Shown here: positions 9,915 through 18,687 of the stretch, one piece after another
Layout of the letters: each line of letters begins with the position of its first letter
How positions within the stretch are numbered: position 1 is the stretch's first letter
Position numbers and translations under genes: made by a program
Origin: an uncultured Bryobacterales bacterium
GTDB lineage: Bacteria > Acidobacteriota > Terriglobia > Bryobacterales > UBA6623
NCBI GenBank assembly: GCA_951813065.1
Contig: CATOTH010000005.1
Coordinates: 62,001-126,000, forward strand
DNA: 64,000 bases
Direction of reading: 5' to 3'
The notes under the pieces: model-generated
Seen by the model: the letters and a program-made list of their open reading frames with translations, nothing else
Databases searched by the model: none
Told to the model about the DNA's origin: nothing

Positions 9915-9947
9915 GTTATGCAGCCAGCCCGCTTATGTAGCGAAGCG
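9911..9947 (+). repeat. RIT terminal inverted repeat, left
   Basis: A 37-bp repeat starting TTGCGTTATGCAGCC and ending GTAGCGAAGCG, perfectly complementary to 13317-13353. Similarity stops abruptly inside the element after position 9947. Confidence 0.92.
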
Positions 9948-10061
9948 CCCGCAAGTACCGAGAATGCAGTCAGATACGCGCAGAACTCGCTACATATTCC
10001 GCAAGCGCAGCTACAAGGATGCAAGGAATTCCATCAGTTCCGAATCACGGTGCCAACTCGG

Positions 10062-11027
10062 TTAGTTGCCAGGCGAAGGTGTCGGCACATTGTCCGCGCA
10101 GGTGGCCAGAGCCTGAGCCTTCATTTCCAAGTCCACTTCCGCGTATCGATTGGTCGTCTCGAGAGATACGTGGCCCAGCCAAGCCCGGATCGTATTGATG
10201 TCCACGCCGGCACGCAGGAGATGAACTGCCGTTGTGTGGCGCACGGTATGGGGGCTGACACGCTTGCCTGTTAAGGAAGGCGCAACCTTGGCCGCCTTGG
10301 CGACGCTGCGTTCAACGAGCGTGTACACCCCGTGGCGGGTGATGCGCTGGGCGCGGCAGTTCAAGAACACCGGTGCCTCGGCAGGACCTGCAAGACGTGC
10401 GCCGAGCAATTCGCGCAGGGTCTCGGCGGTTCGCGACCAGAGCGGGCAGACCCGGTCCTTGCGCCCTTTGCCTCGGATGAGGACGGAAGGGGCTTCGGCG
10501 AGGCGCAGGTCGGCCACGTTGGTGCCGGCGGCTTCGCTGGCACGGGCTCCAGTGTTGTAAACGAAGAGGAGCAATGCGTAGTCGCGCCGTCCCTGGAGGT
10601 GTCGGCGGTCCGGAGCTGTGAGCAGGGCTTCGATTTCCGGCTTGTCCAAATAAGGCATGACCGGAATCGGCACGCGCCGGAAAGGGATTCCTTGAATACG
10701 TGCGGCGTGCTCGACAAGCTCGGGCTCCTGGCGCCCGATGAAGCGGAATAACGAATGGAAGGCTGCGAGGCGCTGGTTGCAGGTGGCTGGCGCGTTCCCG
10801 CGGCGCTCCGTACAGTCGCGCAGGAACTCGCGCAGCAGTGTGTCGTCGACCTGTTCGACGGTCACGCGAGTGGGATCGGTAGCGTGGCGTTCGTCTAGGA
10901 AGCGGAACAGCAGCCGGATTGCGTCGCGATAGCTTTTTAAGGTGTTCGGGCTGAAGTTGCGGTCGCGGGCGAGTTCCTCGACCAGGAAGCGGCGGACGAA
11001 CGGCCCAATCAGATGTTGCTGGGGCAT
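10062..11027 (-). CDS. ritC: Tyrosine recombinase, third gene of the RIT trio
   Basis: About 321 residues. The start ATG at 11027 (MPQQHLIGPF) overlaps the end of ritB by 19 bases and has AAGGAG seven bases upstream; a longer open frame to 11471 exists, but it would run through ritB and is rejected. The N-terminal SAM-like core-binding domain (RDRNFSPNTLKSYRDAIRLL) precedes a catalytic domain with the first Arg in YNTGARASEAAG, HTVRHTTAVHLL, GHVSLETTNRYAEV and the Tyr nucleophile in RYAEV, so the R-H-R-H-Y set looks complete. It would act with the other two recombinases on the element ends. Confidence 0.9.
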   Translation of the reverse strand: MPQQHLIGPFVRRFLVEELARDRNFSPNTLKSYRDAIRLLFRFLDERHATDPTRVTVEQVDDTLLREFLRDCTERRGNAPATCNQRLAAFHSLFRFIGRQEPELVEHAARIQGIPFRRVPIPVMPYLDKPEIEALLTAPDRRHLQGRRDYALLLFVYNTGARASEAAGTNVADLRLAEAPSVLIRGKGRKDRVCPLWSRTAETLRELLGARLAGPAEAPVFLNCRAQRITRHGVYTLVERSVAKAAKVAPSLTGKRVSPHTVRHTTAVHLLRAGVDINTIRAWLGHVSLETTNRYAEVDLEMKAQALATCADNVPTPSPGN

Positions 11028-11974
11028 GGCATGGCTCCTTCGTCGCCGATATCTGCGTAGCGCTCGAAGCGCTGGGAAGCCTCGGCGAGCAATTCGGGGG
11101 TCATTGAGAGGTAGGCCTGTGTACCCGCGAGGGTGACATGGCCCAAGTAGGTGGCCAGCCACGGCAGGCGGGCTTGCACGTCGGCACCCTCGCGGTACCA
11201 AGCGACGAGCCGGTGTGTGGCAAAGTTGTGTCGCAAATCCTGCAGGCGAGGCTGCCAGCGGGCGGACGGCGGGTTGCAGACATTGGCCTGCTCGCGGAGT
11301 CGCACCCACGCCGCTTCCAGCGAAGCGAGAGAGATCCCGCCGCCTCGGGGCGAAGCGAAGAAGTAGGACCTCTGTCCAGACGGCATGGGCAGCGTCCGGC
11401 GAGCCCGGAGATAGGTCGCCAGTGCCTCGCCCAAAGCGGTTCCGACTGGGACGATTCGGGACTTGAAGCACTTCGAGTCCCAGACGAAGAGCAGACGTGA
11501 GTCAACGTCGACGTCGCAAACACGCAAGCGTAGTCCCTCGCCCGGTCGCAGTCCGGCCCCGTACAGCACGAGCAGGAGCGTGCGGTAGGTTTCCTTGCGA
11601 AGCGGACGAGCGGGACTGTCGAGGATCGAGGTGGCCTCGAGGAGCCGCGCCAGTTCCTGCCGGGAGAAGATGCGTGGGCGGAACGGTCGCGGAACACGCG
11701 GCGGCGATTCCGGAAGAGGCGATGTGGCGATGAGTCCGCGGAGGGCCAGGTGCTTGAAGAAGACCTGGAGAGCGTAGTGCTTGCGCACAAGCCACAGGGT
11801 CGGCGGGCCGCTGCCGCGACAGAAGGCCCGAACGGCCTCGGGCTGAATCTCATCCAGGCCGATGTCGCCCATGGCGCGGCCGAATGCCCGCAGTACGCGC
11901 CCCTCGGCTGCATACCTGGCCCCGAGAGACCGCTTCAGTTCGAGGAATGTGTCGGTCGCTTCGAAGAGGGTCAT
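11009..11974 (-). CDS. ritB: Tyrosine recombinase, second gene of the RIT trio
   Basis: The 321-residue phage-integrase-family protein starts four bases inside the end of ritA (ATGA overlap at 11971-11974), so translation is probably coupled. The catalytic domain shows YGAGLRPGEGLRL (first Arg), LQDLRHNFATHRLV (second Arg; the usual His before DLR is Gln here) and YLGHVTLAGTQAYLSM with the Tyr nucleophile. The His-to-Gln change occurs in some active tyrosine recombinases but could lower cleavage activity. It is part of a single operon with the other two recombinases. Confidence 0.9.
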   Translation of the reverse strand: MTLFEATDTFLELKRSLGARYAAEGRVLRAFGRAMGDIGLDEIQPEAVRAFCRGSGPPTLWLVRKHYALQVFFKHLALRGLIATSPLPESPPRVPRPFRPRIFSRQELARLLEATSILDSPARPLRKETYRTLLLVLYGAGLRPGEGLRLRVCDVDVDSRLLFVWDSKCFKSRIVPVGTALGEALATYLRARRTLPMPSGQRSYFFASPRGGGISLASLEAAWVRLREQANVCNPPSARWQPRLQDLRHNFATHRLVAWYREGADVQARLPWLATYLGHVTLAGTQAYLSMTPELLAEASQRFERYADIGDEGAMPCPSNI

Positions 11975-13233
11975 GCGAGATCTCCGAGATCCTCGAGCGC
12001 CACGAGCCGCAGTGAGGTCAGAGCGACCTTGGCATACGTCCGGGTACTGTCGGGACTACGATGGCCGAGATGGTCACCGGTCTCTTTGAAGCTATGGCCC
12101 GACTCGACGAGATGGCGGGCGCAGGCGTGCCGCAAGCCGTGCGGGCCCCGTCCCTGGCAGGGTGCCTCCCCGACGGGGTAGTGCCGGGCAACGACGTCAT
12201 ACAGCCCGCCTTGCGAAAGCGGCCGGTATGGGGCGCGCAGAGTCAGGAAGAGCGTCCGCTCTGACGAGCGCGGCCGGTGACGCCATACATACTCGGCGAT
12301 CGCCTCGCCGACTGCAGCTTGCAGCGGGACCTGCTGCAATCGCCCGCTCTTGGACCGCATGATCTGAATCCGGTCACAGGCCCAGTCGATGTCGTCCAGG
12401 CGGAGGCGGCGCACTTCGCCGGACCGTACCCCATACACCGAAAGCAACAGGATGATCGCCCTGTCGCGAGCCACCCCAGGGGAGTCTCCGATGGTTCCGT
12501 CAAGCATCCGGCCCACTGTTTCCCAGGCCGGCCCCATCGGCAGTCCCTCGTCCCGATAGACCCGCGGTACCTGGACCGTCGCGGCCAGTCCCGGACGCGA
12601 CCAGCCGCGCTGTTCGCCGTACTCGAACCACTTGCGAAGTGCCGAGGCGGATCGTCTCAGCGAGCTTCGCTTCCAGCGCAGCGAAGCATGCTTGTAATAG
12701 GCGTCTACGTCATCTGCCGAGATCTCATAGAAGTCCAAACGGCGCTGTTTCAGGTATGCGAGAAAGCGTCGGATCTGCCAGCGGCCTGCTTGACGGGTCG
12801 CTTCAGACCGCCAGTGCCGTTCCTGCTGCGTCGAGACAAACTCGTCCAACTTGGCTTCGAACTCTCCAAGGTCCTCGGCGGGCTGGTCGGGTTCCAGTCT
12901 GCCGAGACTCCGCAGGAAATCCGTTGCCACGCAGCGGAAGTTCTCCATGGCCCCTCTCGGGTTGGGATCCTGGTTCCCGCCGCTACGGCGAGAGGCCCAG
13001 TTCCGCGCCAGGATGCGCACCTCGGCTGGGGTGAACGATTGACCGGGCAACAGGACTGGCAGTTCAACCGCAACGCATCGGACGTAGCGCGCTTGGCGCA
13101 GCAAGGTCCTTTGCGAAACGCCTCTTGCAGCCGATTGCTTCAAGTAGGCTGCGCGCTCGTTAGCAAGCGGCGCCTCGCGATGACGGCGAATAACGCCGGC
13201 ATAGAAATAGAGCTCTTCGAACATGGTGAGCAC
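11971..13233 (-). CDS. ritA: Tyrosine recombinase, first gene of the RIT trio
   Basis: The 420-residue protein is the largest and first of the trio, as in known RIT elements. The start ATG at 13233 has an AGGAGGTGCTC-type ribosome site. An N-terminal extension and core-binding domain (WRSEATRQAGRWQIRRFLAY) is followed by a catalytic domain with YGVRSGEVRRLRL, HGLRHACARHLVESGHSF, GHRSPDSTRTYAKV and the Tyr in TYAKV. The catalytic residues look complete. The promoter for the operon must lie in the 80 bases between the right inverted repeat and this start. Confidence 0.92.
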   Translation of the reverse strand: MLTMFEELYFYAGVIRRHREAPLANERAAYLKQSAARGVSQRTLLRQARYVRCVAVELPVLLPGQSFTPAEVRILARNWASRRSGGNQDPNPRGAMENFRCVATDFLRSLGRLEPDQPAEDLGEFEAKLDEFVSTQQERHWRSEATRQAGRWQIRRFLAYLKQRRLDFYEISADDVDAYYKHASLRWKRSSLRRSASALRKWFEYGEQRGWSRPGLAATVQVPRVYRDEGLPMGPAWETVGRMLDGTIGDSPGVARDRAIILLLSVYGVRSGEVRRLRLDDIDWACDRIQIMRSKSGRLQQVPLQAAVGEAIAEYVWRHRPRSSERTLFLTLRAPYRPLSQGGLYDVVARHYPVGEAPCQGRGPHGLRHACARHLVESGHSFKETGDHLGHRSPDSTRTYAKVALTSLRLVALEDLGDLA

Positions 13234-13316
13234 CTCCTATCGGATGCACCATGAACGGCGTCAGCTTATGTTGTCAATCTGCGAGTACGACCGTTGTGTC
13301 TGCAAGAACTTCGCCC

Positions 13317-13353
13317 CGCTTCGCTACATAAGCGGGCTGGCTGCATAACGCAA
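13317..13353 (-). repeat. RIT terminal inverted repeat, right
   Basis: Exact reverse complement of 9911-9947. Immediately outside it (13354 onward, read on the minus strand) lies the 5' arm GAGCCCG of the interrupted group II intron domain V. Confidence 0.92.
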
Positions 13354-14125
13354 CGGGCTCTCCAGCAGGATCATGCCCTTCGCCCACGGGTCTGTTCGTC
13401 CCCGGCGGGAAGCGGCGCACGACCATTGGCCGCGCCTGCCTCTGGAGTGACACTGCTCCGTCTTGTTCCCGTCCGTGCGCGAACCCGGCCGCAAGCCTGT
13501 TGACGCCTTGCCGCCGCCGCTCACCGCTCTGGCTCGCGCCCCGCTCGGTGACCGTTCCCTTCGCTTCCGCATGCGGTGGCTCCGCCGCTCCCGGACTCGT
13601 TGCCGGGGTCCTAGGCTGCGCCACTCCCGGCCTCCTTCGCGCCTTCACTCACCTCTCCTCGCCTGAGGCCCCTTCCCTCCGCCGGCATTACCCGGCCTCC
13701 CCGGTACTACGAGCCTCTCCGCCACCCTGACCGGCCCGGCCTGTCCCTTGCGGGATTCCGGTTGGGCGTGTGCCACGCCACCGACAGGGCTTCCCGTGTT
13801 GCTGCTGTTTCCCTCTCGCGTACATGCCACCGTCACTACCCCGGCGGATCCGACCGGTGCGCACTTCGCTCACTTCCCGGTCGCTGGCAGCCTTCCCCGT
13901 CCTTGTGGCGGGTCGGCTTCCGCATTACATGTTTCGAGGCCTGCTCAACGTTCACTGCTCGTTGCGGCCTGCACGCTCGCTGAACCGCCCAAGGCGGCCC
14001 TTCTGCCCAGAGTGCTTCAGTCCGTTTCGTTACCTTCTCGAACCGCTCCGGTTGCTACCGGCTGGAGCGACAGTTGCCGGACGGGATTCGAACCCGCTAG
14101 GAACCAGCGCCTTCCCACGGCGCAC
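13354..14125 (-). ncRNA. Group II intron 5' segment (domains I to IV and start of V)
   Basis: This 772-base stretch starts GTGCGCC at 14125 and aligns, block by block, with 28678 to about 29150: CTAGCGGGTTCGAATCCCG, the GAGCGGTTCGAG segment, and GGGAAGCCCTGTCGGTGGCG near 13790. The GGTTCGAATCC stretch resembles a tRNA T-arm but no tRNA fold surrounds it. All open frames inside it (for example a 124-codon minus-strand frame) lack reverse transcriptase motifs, and they are taken as non-coding. Confidence 0.7.
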
Positions 14126-14148
14126 ACAAGGAGTATGTTAGCCAGCGC

Positions 14149-14430
14149 GTGTGGAACGACGCAACCGCGCCGGAGTGTCCCTGGTGTCAGTGCCGGCATC
14201 AGTTGGCGCCGCACGGGTTCTATCCGCGGGTGCAGCCACGGGGGGCGCTGATCCGGCGGTACCTGTGCCGGCGGGTGGGGCGCACGGTGAGCCTTTTGCC
14301 AGACTGCTTTGCGGCCCACGTGACGGGCACGTTGGAGGCGGTGGAGGCGGCCGTGCGGGTGGCCGAGGCGGCCGCCACGCGGGCGGCGGCGGTGGAGCGG
14401 GCACGGCCGCCGGGGCAGGGCGGTCTGGCG
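14149..14430 (+). pseudogene. Zinc-ribbon (DUF6431-like) transposase-associated fragment
   Basis: From a GTG at 14149 the frame encodes a zinc-ribbon-like CPWCQCRHQLAPHGFYPR followed by RYLCRRVGRTVSLLPDCF and an alanine-rich helical stretch. This resembles the DUF6431 domain found next to or within transposase genes. The similarity fades after about 14430, while the open frame runs on into the opposite-strand regulator gene, so it is probably a truncated remnant. It lies directly upstream of the intron 5' end. Confidence 0.4.
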
Positions 14431-14474
14431 AGTGCGGACCGCTGCGTTGCACCTGTGGCATCTGCCGTAGCCCG

Positions 14475-14705
14475 TCACGCCGCCTCACCCGCGAGCACGC
14501 GCTGGCGTGCCTCCTCGGCGGCCTCCAGGCGGTCGAGCGCGGCTTTCGCCTTGGCCACGAAGTCGGCGGGAGGCTTGCGGCGCTCGTTCAGGATGGCGCT
14601 CAGCTGCGTCGGGTCCACGCCGAGGACCTGAGCGAGATCTGCTTGCCGTACTCCGAGTTCGACGATGCGGACACGGAGCTTGCGGATCTGTGTGTCAATC
14701 ATCAA
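14475..14705 (-). CDS. Small XRE-family helix-turn-helix regulator (Cro-like)
   Basis: The 76-residue protein consists of one XRE helix-turn-helix (LRVRIVELGVRQADLAQVLGV, then DPTQLSAILNERRKPP) and a short helical tail. It is divergent from the CI-like repressor with only 27 bases between the two starts, so each product could repress the other's promoter, as in phage cro/cI switches. The shared spacer holds two TGATATRTCA palindromes that are the likely operators. Confidence 0.75.
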   Translation of the reverse strand: MMIDTQIRKLRVRIVELGVRQADLAQVLGVDPTQLSAILNERRKPPADFVAKAKAALDRLEAAEEARQRVLAGEAA

Positions 14706-14711
14706 TCCAGA

Positions 14712-14738
14712 TGATATATCAAATCAACTGATATGTCA
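14712..14738. promoter_or_regulatory. Tandem palindromic operators in the divergent Cro/CI-like promoter
   Basis: TGATATATCA (14712-14721, perfect palindrome) and TGATATGTCA (14729-14738, one mismatch) lie 17 bases apart centre to centre in an A/T-rich spacer. The second overlaps the start codon of the CI-like gene, so occupancy there would block its translation start or transcription. Confidence 0.7.
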
Positions 14739-15410
14739 ACAACTTTATCTTATTACCGTGACTATGTGCTAGCTGAGCGCTTGGCAGAGTCACGAAAGCG
14801 AGCAGGACTGGCCCAAGTCGAACTAGCTGCCGCCCTCGGCGACCGCTACAACCAATCGATGATTTCGAATGTTGAGACGGGTCGGTCGGGTCTACTGGCT
14901 GATGGCTTGGTCAGGGCTGCCAAGGCTCTCAGCGTGAGCGCAGACTACCTGCTCGGCCTCACCGACGATCCTGCCCCCGCCGCCGAGCTGTACCGCCCCG
15001 GCGAGGACCCGGACTACTGCGCCCTGCCGTGGAACGAGGCGTTCGGCTCGGCCGGTCCGGGCGCGGTCGTGGACTCGGAGAACGAGGTCCGCGGCGTCGT
15101 CTTCCGCCGCGACTGGCTGCGCCGCAGCGGGATCAACCCCGACATGGCCAGCGTGATCGAGGTCGTCGGCGAGTCGATGGAGCCCACGATCTGCGACCGG
15201 GCGCTCGTCCTGCTCGACCACCAGCGCACCACCCGCCGCGCCAACCGCGTCTTCGCCGTGCGGTCGGAGGACGGGTTGCAGATCAAGCGGATCGCCAAGG
15301 CGGGCGGCGGCTGGCTGCTCGTGAGCGACAACCCGGAGTACGGGCCTGTGCCGTGGCCGCGCGAGGCGCAGGTCGTGGCGCAGGTGATGTGGACGGGGCG
15401 GACGCTGTGA
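14733..15410 (+). CDS. CI/LexA-like repressor with XRE helix-turn-helix and S24 peptidase domain
   Basis: The 225-residue protein has an N-terminal XRE domain (about 12-75; LAQVELAAALGDRYNQSMIS) and a C-terminal S24 domain. The catalytic Ser is S148 in VVGESMEPT and the Lys is about K185 in GLQIKRIAK. An Ala-Gly pair near residues 107-108 is a plausible self-cleavage site 40 residues before the Ser. This is the layout of a temperate-phage repressor that autocleaves when RecA is activated. The ATG lies within an operator. It is probably the master switch of the decayed prophage remains that follow. Confidence 0.88.
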   Translation: MSTTLSYYRDYVLAERLAESRKRAGLAQVELAAALGDRYNQSMISNVETGRSGLLADGLVRAAKALSVSADYLLGLTDDPAPAAELYRPGEDPDYCALPWNEAFGSAGPGAVVDSENEVRGVVFRRDWLRRSGINPDMASVIEVVGESMEPTICDRALVLLDHQRTTRRANRVFAVRSEDGLQIKRIAKAGGGWLLVSDNPEYGPVPWPREAQVVAQVMWTGRTL

Positions 15411-15420
15411 GAAGGGAACG

Positions 15421-16425
15421 ATGAAGCGGATGCATCGGAGAGTGCCGACGGCTGTTGGCCTTGCCGTGCTGGCGCTTGGCGCATCGTGCTCGCTCGAGGA
15501 GACTTTGGAGGAGCTTAAGGTTAAGGTGATTCGCCGCCAGGCGGAGGAGGGCGACGCCGATGCCCAAGCCCATCTCGGAGTAAGGTATCGAACAGGCTGG
15601 GGCGTGACCCAAAACAACGAAAAGGCCGTGGCGTGGGCACGCAAGGCTGCCGAGCAAGGACACGCTGTGGCTCAACTGAATCTCGGCATAGCCTACGCCA
15701 ACGGCCAAGGTGTGCCAGAGAATGACGCGGAGGCTGAGACGTGGGTTCGCAAAGCAGCCGAGCAGGGTCTCGCTCGTGCCCAGCGCAGGCTTGGGTCGAT
15801 GTACGAGAGCGGCGATGGGTTGCCGGAGAACCACGGCGAGGCCGTGAAGTGGTTTCGCAAGGCTGCCGAGCAGGGTGACTCTAGAGCCCAACACAACCTC
15901 GGTTTCATGTACGACCGGGGCGCGGGCGTCGCGGAAGACGATGCGGAGGCCGTGAAGTGGTATCGCAAGGCCGCCGAGCAGGGGTTCGCTGCCTCCCAAG
16001 GCAACCTCGGTTTCATGTATTTCAGGGGCACGGGCGTCCCGAAAGACGATGCGAAGGCCGTGAAGTGGTTTCGCAAGGGCGCCGAGCAAGGGGATGCCAA
16101 CGCCCAAGGCAACCTCGGTCTCATGCACATCATGGGGCGGGGAGCACTAGAGACCGATGCGGAGGCCCTGATGTGGCTCCGTAAGGCCGCCGAGCAGGGA
16201 ATCCCTGCGGGCCAAGCCGGGCTCGGCTTTATGTACCAGCGTGGACGGGGTGTGCCGCAGGATTACGTTCAAGCCTATGCCTGGTACAACCTTTCCGCCG
16301 CGCAAGGGGGCGAAATGGCCGCTAAGTACAAGGACAAGCTCCGCCAACGCATGACCGCCGAGCAGGTCGCCGAGGCGCAGAAGCTCAGCACCGAGCTGTT
16401 CGAGCGGATCAAGCAGTCGGAGTGA
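15421..16425 (+). CDS. Sel1-repeat exported (probable lipo-) protein
   Basis: The 334-residue protein has an N-terminal signal sequence with a lipobox-like end (LALGASC), then at least seven Sel1-type repeats of 36 residues, each with the pattern A..WYRKAAEQG.A.AQ.NLG.MY..G.GV..DD. It starts 10 bases after the CI-like gene and is probably cotranscribed with it. Sel1 solenoids mediate protein-protein contacts in envelope or stress signalling; the partner is unknown. The repeats are so regular at DNA level that all six frames give long spurious open frames. Confidence 0.85.
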   Translation: MKRMHRRVPTAVGLAVLALGASCSLEETLEELKVKVIRRQAEEGDADAQAHLGVRYRTGWGVTQNNEKAVAWARKAAEQGHAVAQLNLGIAYANGQGVPENDAEAETWVRKAAEQGLARAQRRLGSMYESGDGLPENHGEAVKWFRKAAEQGDSRAQHNLGFMYDRGAGVAEDDAEAVKWYRKAAEQGFAASQGNLGFMYFRGTGVPKDDAKAVKWFRKGAEQGDANAQGNLGLMHIMGRGALETDAEALMWLRKAAEQGIPAGQAGLGFMYQRGRGVPQDYVQAYAWYNLSAAQGGEMAAKYKDKLRQRMTAEQVAEAQKLSTELFERIKQSE

Positions 16426-16522
16426 GGGCGGGGCACGTGACGTGGGCGGGAGGACGGTCTGAGGGGGCTGTCTGCCTAGACCGTTGGCGTCTCCACGAAA
16501 ATTCGCCATAGGAGGCACAGAA

Positions 16523-17691
16523 ATGAATCCATGCAAGCTTCTCGCAGGAACGATTCTTTCGATATCGTTCGCCATCGGGATTCCCGACTTGTGTCACGCC
16601 CAGACGGCGCACCATGTGTTGAAATCGACCTCGCCCGGGATCGCGTTAGGGAGCTTCGAACCAATCCTGGCACTTACTCGATCAGGCTCGCTAACATGAA
16701 TCCAGGGAGGATTTATAAGGTTGAAGTTGGTCGATCCGAGAAATATGACGTGCCGCATCTAGACCTAGGTTCAACCACACTAGGGGGTGACGAAAGCGAG
16801 GATGACGGATCGTGCGATAAACTCAAGCAGATTGAAGATAAGCTGCGGAATGCAGGGTCAGAGTTGGAGGTGGCCGCCCTCCTAGCTCAGATTGGGGATC
16901 TTCTAAATGATTGCGAGATTCCCGCGCGTACGGACAGCGTCAAAGAGGTTATTTCGTCGACAAAAGAAGAGGTAGCAGACCTAACCGTTGAACGAAATTC
17001 TCGCAGACCGATAACTGTGCACAGGCTTCCTAAGGAAGGTCAGGTAGCTGAGGATCCTGAACCAACTTGGCAGATTGTCATCTCCAGCCCGGGTGGCAGC
17101 TGGCAGCGAACGTACGGATGGAGGTTCGCTCCCAATCGCGACAAGGAGTACTTCGCGAAACCGCCGAATCCCGCTACCACGCCAGACGGGTCCGGCGGAG
17201 CTCCGGGGTCCGAGGATTCTCCAGGGGCGGAAAGCGTTCAGAACGAGACTACAGAGGGCACACACGCGGAAAACTCTCTTACATCACTCCCAGCCGTGTT
17301 TTGGACATGGTTGCCCCCTGGCCAAAGGTCCCAGCCGATCCAGCATGGGCCCACGGCGGGATTGGGCGTTGCGTTGTCAGCAGGAAGCGCGAATCCATCG
17401 GTATTCGGCGGGTATAGCATTCGTTTCCACCAGAACTGTCGTTTCCACCAGAACATCGGATTCGCGCTTGGCGTTGCGTTCTATCAGCAGAAGGTGCTTG
17501 CCAGCAAGTACGCTGTGGGTGACCCCGTCTTCGGTAGTATTGACTCGGACCAGCTGGCAAGCAAAGCCTAGGGTGCCAACCTTTTCTTTGGCCTGACGCT
17601 TCGATTCGGCTCGGACCCTCGGACGAGGCCGGGTGCGAATGGCGCTGATGACGGTAACGGGTCCAAGCAAGCTTCAGTTGGAGGTAGCTAG
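16523..17691 (+). pseudogene. Exported protein gene with N-terminal frameshift and in-frame amber codon
   Basis: A good start (GGAGG, ATG at 16523) gives a signal peptide, MNPCKLLAGTILSISFAIG ending CHAQTA, but that frame stops at 16699. The rest of the protein continues in another frame from about 16615 (VEIDLARDRVRELR, GTYSIRLANMNPGRIYKVEV), with a disordered middle and a beta-rich end. That frame meets TAG at 17569-17571 and then reads on in frame as GANLFFGLTLRFGSDP, an outer-membrane-barrel-like terminus, to 17691. Two lesions suggest decay, although the body is long and unbroken. Function not recognised. Confidence 0.6.
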
Positions 17692-17813
17692 AGCTCGAAC
17701 GGAGGGGAGGGCGGGCGCTTCCGAATCCGGCCGTCGCGGGAGGCCAGCGTGATCGAGCGGGGCGTCGCGTGGGCGTGGATGGTGGGTGAGTAGCGATAAT
17801 TACGGTCTAGGCG

Positions 17814-18450
17814 ATGGAAAACATACTGAATGCGATCGCTTGGCCAGTTGCGGCAATTATCGGTGCCGTAGTGCTCATGGTGATTTTTCGCAAGCCGCTT
17901 TCAGGTTTAATTGAACGCACCCGAAAGATCAGCAAGGGGGGGATATCGGCTGATCCACCTCTTGAAGCCCAGCAGAGTCAATCCGACAAGGGCCGGGAAA
18001 ACTTTGCGAAACTCTTGGCTGAAATCGGATCTTCCCCTGTCAGAGATGTCCTTGAAGACGGTATTCGCAATGACCTTAAGCAAAAGGGCATTCCAAGCGG
18101 CCCGGATACTGAGAAACTGCTGATTAAGCACTTAGCGGGAACTCAGTTGCTGCTCACTTTCGAGACCATCTATGGCCTGGTTTTTTGGTAATCAGATCAC
18201 CTTGCTTAGGGCACTCAACGAGACTGGTGCAAGCGGCTTGAGCGCCGCCTACGTCAATCGCCACTTCAGAGGGGTCAAGACACTGTATCCAAACGACTTT
18301 GAGCAATGGTCCGTTGAACGCTACTGTCAATTTCTATTTGCTTACAACCTGATAACTCAAACTGAAGGGCAGTTTCATATCACAGCCTACGGGGTCGAGT
18401 TCCTAGTTTGGATGACCCGAACAAGGCGTCCGTCGAATAGGTGGTTCTAA
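17814..18450 (+). pseudogene. Membrane-anchored protein gene split by a frameshift in a T6 run
   Basis: The first frame (17814-18191) encodes an N-terminal TM helix (IAWPVAAIIGAVVLMVIF) and a soluble part ending TFETIYGLVFW. The second frame (18172-18450) picks up seamlessly with FFGNQITLLRALNETGASGL and ends TRRPSNRWF. The junction is a run of six T at about 18180-18185, so the intact gene would give about 212 residues. A one-base homopolymer insertion, a sequencing error or slippage are all possible. The family is not recognised; a single N-terminal TM helix followed by a helical domain resembles small effector or sensor proteins of accessory islands. Confidence 0.6.
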
Positions 18451-18687
18451 CACCGGTGATCAGCGGCAGGGGTGATTAGCCGCGCGAGTGGTTCCATGAT
18501 TGGACAGCTCTGATCCCCTCAACATTCCGATACGCCAGTCCTGCTGAAACCCGAGGCGGACAACTCGGCCGCACCCCTGTGCTCAATGACCTCTCTTAGG
18601 CCATGAATTAATTATTTATTAGGGACTTTTTTGATTTCTGAACTAAAAACGCTTGATAATGCCCGTCTGCGAGGTCATAATAGAAGC

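Larger units (their letters stand above)
9911..13353. mobile_element. Recombinase-in-trio (RIT) element
   Basis: A 3.44-kb element bounded by a 37-bp perfect terminal inverted repeat and carrying three consecutive overlapping tyrosine recombinase genes on the minus strand, and no other gene. This matches the known RIT (RitA-RitB-RitC) architecture, in which all three recombinases are thought to act together. The element starts at the TTGCG that is shared with the interrupted group II intron. Confidence 0.9.
9731..14125 (-). mobile_element. Group II intron, ORF-less, interrupted by a RIT element
   Basis: On the minus strand a group II intron starts at 14125 with GTGCGCC (consensus GUGYG) and ends about 9731 with CGACTCTAC. 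Its 5' part (14125-13354) closely resembles a second intron fragment at 28678. Domain V is split by the RIT element: GAGCCCG lies at 13360-13354 and the rest, TTGCGGG then AAAACCGCACGG then CGGGTTC, begins at 9914. Rejoined, the 33 bases fold as a canonical domain V with the AGC catalytic triad, paired 5' and 3' arms and a two-base CG bulge. Without the insert the intron is only about 950 bases and has no reverse transcriptase, so splicing in trans or loss of mobility is expected. The exact 3' end is less certain than the 5' end. Confidence 0.78.

Noticed and set aside
10062-11471. A 469-codon frame for the third recombinase
   Set aside because: The first 148 codons lie antiparallel or out of frame within ritB; the integrase fold starts at 11027 with AAGGAG upstream.
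13274-13648. A 124-codon minus-strand frame as an intron-encoded protein
   Set aside because: Arg/Pro/Gly-rich with no reverse transcriptase or maturase motif, and it crosses the RIT end.
15283-16128. A 281-codon minus-strand frame with regular repeats
   Set aside because: It is the antisense image of the Sel1 repeats.
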